Source of the DNA: Spirometra erinaceieuropaei | Taxonomy: Eukaryota > Platyhelminthes > Cestoda > Diphyllobothriidea > Diphyllobothriidae | Length of the DNA: 64,000 nucleotides | Reading direction: 5' to 3' | NCBI GenBank assembly: GCA_902702965.1 | Contig: CACRXP010000036.1 | Span: 933,267 to 997,266, forward strand | Part shown: one piece after another, positions 56,199 to 64,000 of the stretch | Layout: each line of letters begins with the position of its first letter | How positions within the stretch are numbered: the stretch's first letter is position 1 | The notes under the pieces: model-generated | What the model was told of the DNA's origin: nothing | Database searches by the model: none | The model's input: the letters and a program-made list of their open reading frames with translations, nothing else | Position numbers and translations under genes: made by a program

Positions 56199-58771
56199 TT
56201 GACAGATTTTTGTTCCGAAGCAAAGAATAGCGGTGAGCGCTTGAAATCAAACCCTGAGATTCAAGTCCACATTATCGTGCTTTTATTGTCCCATTTGAAC
56301 AATCTTAGTAAATATGGTTTCTCTGTACACTCCCCCAATCGCACGTTACATCTTAAGAGGGAACGCCTGACAGTGGACGGTGAACTAACTTTCTTCAGCT
56401 GTAATCTGATGGACCTCACACTTGACCTCCCTGTGGCACTGCAAGTGAAGACATCAACGAGATTTAGAGAAAACCAGAGAGTCAGTTGTTTGGGCTTAGT
56501 TCTTATGAAAGTCTTCTCTAAGATTGACAAAGTCTATTCCAATGCACCTCTCGGAAAGTGTGAAAATATCACGATATTTGGGGATTATTCGCTCTTCCCT
56601 CAACGACAGAAGAGAACAGAAGGCCAACCTAATATATGGAAGACAGATTTTAACACAATGAAGGAGGAATCGACGTCCGTGAACTGGGACCAGTTGCCCA
56701 AGGGAGATCCGGAGGACGACTGTGGAAAGTTTAGGACGATTTCACCCGACCTAAGTCCGTGGTTGTCCAGAGGACATACAAAAAACGACCAATCGCCCTG
56801 CCTGGTTAACCAGAGACCAGGATAGAGTGTCAAAGGGCGGAAAGTAAGACATGGAGGACATTCAGATAACCTTGGTCACTAGTGCACCTAAAGGAGTTTC
56901 ATTGTCAGCGAAATGCAGTCAGAAAACGCGTCCGTCAGTCACGGAAGGAGTATGAATCCAGAATTGTCTGATAGGTTGAACAAAAGCCTGAAATTTTGTT
57001 CCACTATATTAAGAGTCAACTAACAAACAAGGACTCCTTCGCAGTGCTAAAGAATGATAATGGTGTAGAAATCGTTGAAAACGGCAAGAAAGTCAAACAC
57101 TAGGGACGGAAATTTGCCTCGGCTCTCACCAGGGAAAAGGAGTTTCGGAGTCTCAATGCTGTTGAGACCTCTGGCCCCATGCTTAAATCCATACTCTTTC
57201 AAATATATGTCGTAAACAGAGAGCTACAGAATCTCAAAGAATAAAAGTCGTCGGGTCCGGACAATATTTTGGCAAAATTCTTGAGAGAATTGGCGAACGA
57301 ACTCTCCAAACCATTAGCACACATCACCCACTCGTAGTTCCAGTAAGGGAAGCTTACAACCAAATAGAAGAGAGCAAGTATCTTTCCGATATACAAGGGT
57401 GGAGCTCGCACCAGTGCTAGAAATTACCGGCCCGCTAGTCTTACCTGCATCTGCTGTAAGGTAATGCAAAACCATACTTATGATTGAAACAATTAAATTC
57501 CTGGAGCAGAACAACTTACTCTCAGGACTTCAGCACGGTTTCAGACAGCACCATTCATGCATTTCCAGTCTCTTGCTTTTAATCGAACAGCGGACACGCG
57601 CACTGGACGAGGACGGTATGGCCGATGTCATCCACACGGACTTCAATGAGGCGTCCGACAGCGTCCCACACAAACGCCTAATCTACAAACCGCCTTAAAT
57701 TTGAATAAGAGGAGAGCTTTTGAAGAGGATCACAAGTTTTCCTACAGGAAGATCAAAACCGTGGGTGTTGATGCCTTGAAGTCAATTTCTACCACGGTTC
57801 TAAGTGGTGTCCCAGGGCTCAGTCTTAGGGCTGTTGTTATTCTTACTTAAAATGGACGACTGTGTCGACGATCTGGGATGCAGCGCCGTCATGTTTGCCG
57901 GCGAGTTCAAACTGTGGGGAGCCATCAGATCTGACGCGGACAGGCACGAACTTCAAGAGACTCTTAACCGATTTAGCAGTTGGTCATATCGTCGGCTGTC
58001 AAATTTTGATGTGGAAAACTATGGGGCCCTGAGACTCCGCGCCAGAACGACCAGTAAGCAAGATGATTCCTCTCGATATCTCCTTGATAGGCAGTCCATT
58101 GTAAATAGTAAAGAACAAAAAGACCTTGGCGACACAATGACCTTCTCCCTTAAACCATCGTCAGTGTTTCTAAGGTCAGCCAAACGCCTGATAGGGTGTA
58201 ATTTGCGCTAACGCGAGGATATGTGTAGATAGATAAGCAGCTGTTCGGAAAAACCTACGGAGCACTCGTTCGGTCTCGCGTAGAGTATGCTGTCCTGGCT
58301 TGGCGACTCTTGTTGAAGAAGGATTATCAACAGCTGGGAAGAATACAGGTGAAAGCTACGATGATGGCCAAGAATCTTGATCATCTGCATTACGAGGCCA
58401 GGCTGGCTGGACTTAACCAGTTTCCTCTCAATTACAGGCAGCTGCGCGGCGAACTCACTCGAACCTACCGAATTGTCAGAAGCCGTGATTGTGTCCTAGA
58501 ATTTGACGCCTTCTTTAAATTGGCTGAGACTGACCGTCTGCGTGACCATTCCTTCAAATAACAGAGGATGCTGGCTCATACAGACGTCCAATGGAACGCT
58601 TTCTTGCAGAGGATCATCGGAGCATTGAACAGACTCCCAGACGCAGTGCTTCTTTACGAATCTTTTAAAAGCAGACTGGACGCTCATTTACTGAGAAAAT
58701 ACTATGTCGGTGGCGGCAATTTGCGCCCGGCTCACACATGCCAGTCACTTATAAATGTCCAGAACTACTAG
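56199..58771 (+). mobile_element. LINE remnant with altered RT catalytic motif
   Basis: Long plus-strand LINE. The endonuclease end is at 56199-56825 (PLGKCENITIFGDYSLF, PNIWKTDFNTMKEES, WDQLPKGDPEDDCGKF). The inter-domain region is at 56.8-57.3 kb (LKNDNGVEIVENGKKV, SGPDNILAKFLRELANELS). RT starts with IKFLEQNNLLSGLQHGFRQH, and its motif A-like DFNEASDSVPHKRL has Ser where AFDSVP is usual. Motif B reads SQGSVLGLLLFLLKMDDCVD. Motif C reads MFAGEFKLWGAI at about 57890-57925, where FADD is expected: both catalytic aspartates are gone. The C-terminus (58310-58771) reads RIQVKATMMAKNL, RGELTRTYRIVRSRDCVLEF and LNRLPDAVLLYESFKSRLDAH. It is the same family as the minus copy at 52845-53660. Frameshifts and stops occur throughout. 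Confidence 0.88.
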
Positions 58772-60446
58772 TGTGATTCTATTGTTGTTTTTGGATGTGA
58801 ATAGGGAGCTCAAGTGTGATGTCTTCATCCACTTAATCAACTGACTTTAACTGGCTTACTCAAAAGTTAACGCCTATTTTCCCTCGTTAAGCTAAACTGA
58901 AAATTAATTAGCCCGCAGCTGTTTCAAACGCTGCCTGTGTAGCGGCCGAGGACGTCAAGGGTAGCACACACCGGAGTAAGGAGACGCCGAGAAGAGATCC
59001 TGGCGCAGGTAGACCTGAACAGAACTGCTAACATCTCTCGAAACTCGTCCACACGTAGAAGAAGGGAGTACGTCGAGTATGGATATAGTGTAATAGAACA
59101 ACATGATATGCAGAATATATATAACAATTATTAATGTTCAACGAGAAACAGCAAATAAGTGACCTTTCTGGATGGATAGGTAACACTGACATACTAGCTA
59201 AACAGCCGGTGGGGATGCAGCGCTGTGGGCAACTGTAGGGAGGGACCGACGTGTGGGCCAACGTCGAGAGGGGGAGAGACGAGAACGAGAGTGTGTTGCC
59301 GGAGGGGGGTGTCGGCGAGAGCGAGAGGAAGGGACACCGGCCGTCTTCACCAGCACGCAGTTACACCATCCCATCCGGGGTGCGCGCCAAAAGTTTCATG
59401 ACATTCAAAAGATTCTGTTCGCGCCACGGGGCGTTACATCTGAATCAAATTCTCCACCATTAAAGGAAGATGAAATATTTCCGTCCCTAAAACAACTAAA
59501 GACGAAAATTAAATTCCTATCTTGCATATCTCGCCGACCTTTCTCTTTTCTCTTATTATCAAGCCATGAAATTAAGCTTATTTACATGCAAAGCAAACCC
59601 TCAACTCGCTCACTGTTTACCAGGCACACACGCAAAACAAATGTAGCAAAAATGCAGCCGAAAAGGTTTTTCACGTGTTCTGAAGTGAGTGACAGCGCCC
59701 AGTAGGAGCTATAAAAAACCTATCGTATTTAAAATTCCCAGTGGAAACGAACGAAGCTTTCACTAAGCCATCGTAATCGAGAGCTGCAAGAATGCTATTA
59801 GTGACGCACAGTAGTCTGATGATCGTCAAGACTCAAAGGCACCTTATCCGTATTTTTGACATTTGCGTGATATAAACTACATCTCAAATACTGCTCACAG
59901 ACGCGAACTCAGCTTTTATAATTGAGTCCTGCATAGATATTTGAGGATGCATAAATCCGTTCATTAAATAACCAAATGGAGTCTGAAAGTGTGGGTTCTT
60001 GACATCAAGTTGGTGGGTCATATAAATTTTTGCCGAAGGAGGTAGCTTTAGCTTCCATAAATTTGTTAGCAATGAGCGTCGCCTATGCATTTTCGACTTC
60101 AAAACAGTTCACCCTAGCGTAACCTCAGTCTAACTTAAGGACTACTTTTTGTGCACGTCTTTCCCTTTACAACGGTTTTGCCCCATGTCACGCCTGTCTT
60201 GTTTTAAGTTTATCGTTTATCGTTTTTAAGTTTATCCTTGTTTTTAACTAAGGAAACGATTTTTTGACGTTAAGTTCACACCAATGCACATTTTTGCAGA
60301 AAGGTACGAAATGATTTGGAGTCTGGATGCTCCCCGTATGAACCTCAAGCTACATTGGAATTTTGACTTTAGTCATATTTGAGTTTCCAATTTGGAAAAT
60401 CGTTGGCGGGAATTTCAATACCAGTGCTAACGCCCCATTGTGCACA
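58772..60446. other. Upstream region of GTF2H1, with a GC-rich block
   Basis: Positions 58.92-59.05 and 59.19-59.42 kb are GC-rich with CpGs, separated by AT-rich DNA. Frames here (59253-59705 and its overlaps) are not recognised. The block could be a decayed solo LTR or other repeat, or a CpG-containing promoter for the plus gene starting at 60447. The interval 59.7-60.4 kb is AT-rich, and no TATA box or initiator could be fixed. Confidence 0.35.
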
Positions 60447-60773
60447 ATGTCAAAGCAGAAGGAGGACGTCCGCCTCATGGTTAAGCATGTTAAGTATAAA
60501 AAGGTTGACGGCACGCTGTATGTAAATTCTGGTCGTGTCGCTTGGCGCAATCAGACGTCGGACACCTTTCGAATCAGTGCACCGTTCGAAGACATTCGAC
60601 TTCAACGTGTCAGTCCTGATCAAAAAGAGAAGGTTCAACTCCAACTGTTAATGCACAATAATGAATCTTTCACGTTCCAATTTTCGGATCCAATCGGTCG
60701 AGAGAAGCAGCTGGAAATGCGGAATCGCGTTAAGGAGATGCTCCAACATTTATTACCAAAATTTAAGGATAAA
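60447..60773 (+). CDS. TFIIH subunit p62 (GTF2H1/TFB1), exon 1
   Basis: First coding exon of the core TFIIH subunit p62, a nuclear protein needed for RNA polymerase II initiation and nucleotide-excision repair. The ATG at 60447 (context CACAATGTC) begins MSKQKEDVRLMVKHVKYKKV. Upstream in-frame codons are open but the family starts near this point. The 109 residues form the PH-like domain that binds acidic partners (in other species p53, TFIIE and XPG): TLYVNSGRVAWRN, FEDIRLQRVSPDQKEKVQLQ, ESFTFQFSDPIGREKQLEMR and RVKEMLQHLLPKF. The exon ends at AAGGATAAA|GTAAGT in phase 0. No shared promoter or neighbour relationship is visible; the nearest upstream element is the LINE remnant ending at 58.77 kb. 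Confidence 0.95.
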
Positions 60774-61412
60774 GTAAGTGTTCGCCATTGTGCTCCGAGT
60801 TACTGAGGTGTATAACACTTGTCCGTAGTAAGCAGAATTCTGCTGCTTTATATGTGGTCCATTTCTTTTATGGCCTGAAGTATGCCCGGACAGCCATGCC
60901 CCAGCATGTTGCTAGCTCGCAGCAGTCATAGGCATGCCGGCGCATAGGTCTGTTTTCGTGTCAGTAATATGCTGGGAACTTAGGGTGGACGCCCTAACCC
61001 TTGAGCTTGTTTATCCGGTCTCAGTCTTTGGCAGTCACATATGACAGCTATTCTACCCGACTCCTTGTGCATCCCCACGAGCAGTCAGTATTGACGATAA
61101 TAAGACTTGGCGGTGCAATCTGCGTGTAGATGCATCCACGCCGGACCACAACTTTTGCTCGGCATGGCCGGTAATATGGCGAATTGTCTTCCGGTCATTT
61201 GTCCCTCACAATGTAGTCACCGGTACACGCCAATCAGGAAGTAGCACTTACCAGCATGAAAAATGGCACATTGTCTAACACTGTCCAAGGAAATTTCTGC
61301 ATGCGTAATTTGTGCCTCCTAGACCTACTAAGCATTTTGAACTTCCTATTTGCCATCTTGCCCGGTATTTCCGTGTTGTACGAAGTTTATAGATTTTCCT
61401 TCTTCCGTCTAG
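60774..61412 (+). other. GTF2H1 intron 1
   Basis: Intron of 639 bases, from GTAAGT to TTTTCCTTCTTCCGTCTAG. A 106-codon frame crossing its 3' end (61256-61576) is incidental. No element was recognised inside. Confidence 0.85.
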
Positions 61413-61873
61413 GCACACTCCGAGCTAAACGAAAAGTTTCGCCTTTTGGAATCAAACCCTCAGCTTTTGGCCCTTTACAAGGAACTAGTAGTGACCGGTA
61501 TCCTCAGTTCCGAGGAGTTTTGGGCTCGTCCGGAGTTTCCGCAAAAATCTTCAGAATCCTCACCGTCGACGTCTAACGCGAAAGCTGGCGAAAAACAGGG
61601 TCAAACAGATGCTGCCGGCAAATCACAGGCTCTCACAAGTTATCGTTTGCAGGAACGAACTCAGACACCGGGTGTACCAAGTTTTCTTCTCAGCGACATC
61701 AAGCCGGAAGTGGATGGTGTAAATAGCATAAAATACAACCTCACTCAGGAAACAATTGATGCCATTTTCCGTGCCTATCCCACGGTACGTCAAAGGCATC
61801 GTGAGCTCGTTCCCGATAAGTTATCTCAGGCTGACTTTTGGAAGAAGTTTTTTCAATCTCACTACTTCCACAG
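61413..61873 (+). CDS. GTF2H1 exon 2, BSD domains
   Basis: Begins after a strong polypyrimidine acceptor with AHSELNEKFRLLESNPQLLA in phase 0. The first BSD-type module is LLALYKELVVTGILSSEEFW with its conserved FW pair. A Ser/Ala/Gln-rich linker follows (about 61550-61650). The second BSD module is SIKYNLTQETIDAIFRAYPT, VRQRHRELVPDKLSQADFWK and KFFQSHYFHR. The donor CCACAG|GTTTGT leaves phase 2 within the conserved HYFHRDR sequence, which resumes in exon 3. In TFIIH the BSD modules contact XPD and XPB and help to anchor p62 on the core. Confidence 0.95.
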
Positions 61874-62043
61874 GTTTGTTCACCTCTAATGTCCAGATCG
61901 TTTACTTATGACCGAGTTAAATCCCATCGCTGATGTATTTGATTGTTTGATTAGGCTTTTTGTACCGCAGAGCCCATGATGTAAATTTATACCAGGGTCC
62001 TCGCTAAATCCCGATTACACATATTTTTATTTCTTCCTTATAG
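61874..62043 (+). other. GTF2H1 intron 2
   Basis: Short 170-base intron, GTTTGT to TTTCTTCCTTATAG, in phase 2. Nothing else in it. Confidence 0.9.
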
Positions 62044-63235
62044 AGACCGGGTCCAGATTAAACAGGACGACGTTTTTGGCGAGTGTGCAGCGCAGGATGA
62101 GCGCATTCTACAAAGTGAACTTCGCAAGTCCCGTCGAATGCGTTTATCGACCCACCTCAACGTAGGTGAGTTGGAGGACAAGAACGCCTTCCAGGGTTAT
62201 GGGACCGATCCTGCAGTCACTGACATCGCGCCTATTGCATCAACTCCGGTGACGTCGAATGTCGCTGACCAGAAGCTCTCCACCAATCAGCTACTTCTCC
62301 GCCGGTTTAATATGCACTCGATTATGATTTTGCGATCTCTTTGTTCGGTTGACCCTCCCGGCCAACATCCAGCAAATCACGTGGACTCCGCTCGTCACGA
62401 GGCATCCTACAAAGAACTTGCTTCCAGTGGTCATCTCAAGGAACGCATATTTCGTACGGAATTGCGCGACGAAACGCCAGATGCAGCGATTTCTTTGCAT
62501 TTGGAAAATACCGCAGACTATTTTGAGGGACCAACTGTCGCTCAGTTAAAATCCGTGAGTGGAGTGCAGCTGAACGGAGGTCCTGGCAGTGCCTCTTTCA
62601 AAAGCGGCCTTAATTCCAACCAGGCAAAACAGGCTCTTCTCGCTTGTCTCGCTTCTATCAGAATGGCTCGACGAGGTTCGCCTAGTGTATGCTCGGACTA
62701 CAACGCCCAACTAGCCATTGCCGACGTTTCGGCTGGTGGTTTTTTGATGGGTGGGAGGTCCACTGTGCGTGAGCAAGCGGACTGGAAGGTAGACTCACGC
62801 GCTTCTGCAGGAGCTTCCAGCAATGGAACGGCCGGTTCCACTGTTGGTGACGCCGTCTCTGCAGCCCCCCAGCACAACCACTCAGTCGTCCTTCTCTCCC
62901 CTGATCAGTCAAAGGAGCTTGCGCTGCTTTATGCAAGCGCCGGTGAACTGCTCCGCCACTTTTGGGCTTGTTTCCCCGTCACCAGTCCCCAGCTGGGCGC
63001 AAAACTAGATCGCATAAGCGAGAGTCTCAATCGCTTTAAATCCACCAAATTGTATCCTTTTATTACATCACTGGAATCTCCGGGTGTGATTGTTGAGCCG
63101 AGCACTTCCTCCCCAGCGAACAAGAGCGCGTGTTCAACTAACCGGTACCGATCTCGGGTTACTGCCCACTTAGAGTCAATGATAAACTGTGCAGAATCCA
63201 AATACAAGGAGTGGCACGAACGGCGTCGGAAGTGA
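62044..63235 (+). CDS. GTF2H1 exon 3, C-terminal half and stop
   Basis: Continues DRVQIKQDDVFGECAAQDER from exon 2. Conserved stretches are HLNVGELEDKNAFQGYGTDP, SLHLENTADYFEGPTVAQLK (the region that meets XPD) and, at the C-terminus, ASAGELLRHFWACFPVTSPQ and RISESLNRFKSTKLYPF, hallmarks of p62 that bind the p44 subunit. The stop TGA is at 63233-63235. Exons of 327, 461 and 1192 bases sum to 1980, i.e. 659 residues. This is longer than the roughly 550 of vertebrate p62. The excess is in low-complexity segments: the exon 2 linker, and Ser/Gly/Ala-rich stretches around 62.70-62.88 kb. Undetected small introns inside exon 3 are possible, but the frame is open throughout. Confidence 0.95.
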
Positions 63236-64000
63236 TGTCTGTAGATTGTGAAGATTCTCTTTGTATTATTATGTATATAATTTTTTTGAAACAGTGCGTG
63301 ACTCCGTCTTTATCTTTCACTGCTTCATGCAACCCGTTGCCAGCCGTCATGCCTTTCTAGTAGCAGATTTTTCTGCAGATGTACATATGGGTGCCTTTTT
63401 TAGTCTCCAGTACCTATGTGAAACTCGATTCATACTTTTAACTCAAAATGTCTATTAGCTCGAGTTCCACAGGGTTTGTAGTACGATGGCTATTTTACAG
63501 TTTGCAACAAAGTTAATCATTTTTAAGTATTGGTTCTAATCTTTAGATCAGACGGATGTGCCACGCCTAACATGCTGTCGTTTAGAGATACATTTTATCC
63601 TGACTTCCTCCCATTTATTCCAGGCATCTTCAAGGCACTTTTTGGCTCCACTTATTTATTAACTGACTTGGACACTCGACGAGGGTGTCTTAGGGCCACT
63701 GGCATTACTAGGTTGGGTGTATTGCCTCGTATTTGACCCATAGATGTTCGGCGGCGCCGATCGGATATTCGTAGCACTTAGCCATGACAACCATCTCACT
63801 GACGCGTATGCGTTCCGCCAAACATGTGGTCAGCCCTTAAGTTTTTTTTCACGGCACTGGTGTATTAATTGATTTCGTTGGCACTGCCTTATTGGTTGTC
63901 TCAGGTCAGATGCGGCACTGCGAGTCTCTACGGTAATCAAGGAATCAGTTTCATCGGCGTAACGATAGATAATCAAAAATCGTCCTCCCTCCACTAGCTT
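63236..64000. other. Region downstream of GTF2H1
   Basis: 3' UTR and intergenic DNA. No AATAAA hexamer was seen close to the stop. A 68-codon + frame at 63530-63736 (DTFYPDFLPFIPGIFKALFG) is unassigned. Confidence 0.4.

Noticed and set aside
61256..61576. Separate 106-residue protein overlapping GTF2H1 exon 2
   Set aside because: It crosses a clear intron-exon boundary in a frame other than the conserved BSD frame.

Overview
The window looks like a gene-poor, repeat-rich stretch of a metazoan genome, most likely a parasitic flatworm and probably a tapeworm. The grounds are: spliced genes with GT/AG junctions and introns of several kilobases; TTAGGG-type (CCCTAA on + strand) interstitial repeats; several decayed Penelope-like elements (PLEs) with GIY-YIG endonuclease remnants; several APE-type LINE remnants; and a Gypsy gag-protease remnant. 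The tapeworm assignment is inference from this mix and was not tested by a search. There is a 180-base assembly gap (11199-11378). No bacterial-type operons, CRISPR arrays or rRNA genes were seen.

Two host genes are supported. (1) A minus-strand gene runs from about 41.8 kb leftwards to at least 7.8 kb and probably off the left edge. It starts with a signal peptide plus Ig domain (41486-41813). Further Ig exons follow (33433-33699, 28507-28779, 25424-25705, 20748-20992), then a possible short linker exon (19691-19751), then two LDL-receptor class A exons (10047-10190 and 7837-7959). Nearly all junctions are phase 1, so the exons join in frame. The signal peptide/Ig/LDLa composition suggests a secreted matrix protein like the N-terminal part of perlecan. 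(2) A compact plus-strand gene of three exons (60447-63235), 659 codons, is GTF2H1 (TFIIH subunit p62/TFB1), complete with an N-terminal PH-like domain, two BSD domains and the conserved C-terminal helix region.

Layout: 0-7.8 kb, a repeat pair, a TTC microsatellite, two decayed PLEs and a telomere-like array; 7.8-41.8 kb, the Ig/LDLa gene, whose introns hold two more telomere-like arrays, a LINE endonuclease-half remnant (about 30.2-31.7 kb), a head-to-head pair of tRNA-derived SINEs (34.3-34.7 kb), hairpins and GC-rich unassigned blocks; 41.8-46.6 kb, no gene recognised; 46.6-58.8 kb, a graveyard of elements (two PLE pieces in opposite orientation, a minus LINE, a minus PLE interrupted by a minus LINE, a Gypsy gag-pro remnant and a plus LINE with an altered catalytic motif); 58.8-60.4 kb, a GC-rich block and the upstream region of GTF2H1; 60.4-63.2 kb, GTF2H1; 63.2-64 kb, nothing recognised.

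I did not find a clearly new biological system. The most interesting signals are telomere-like arrays bracketed by different short inverted arms, a 24-bp near-perfect hairpin at 4996-5060, a SINE pair in which one copy has cleanly lost its anticodon-arm segment, an Ig domain that has lost both disulfide cysteines, and a LINE nested in a PLE.
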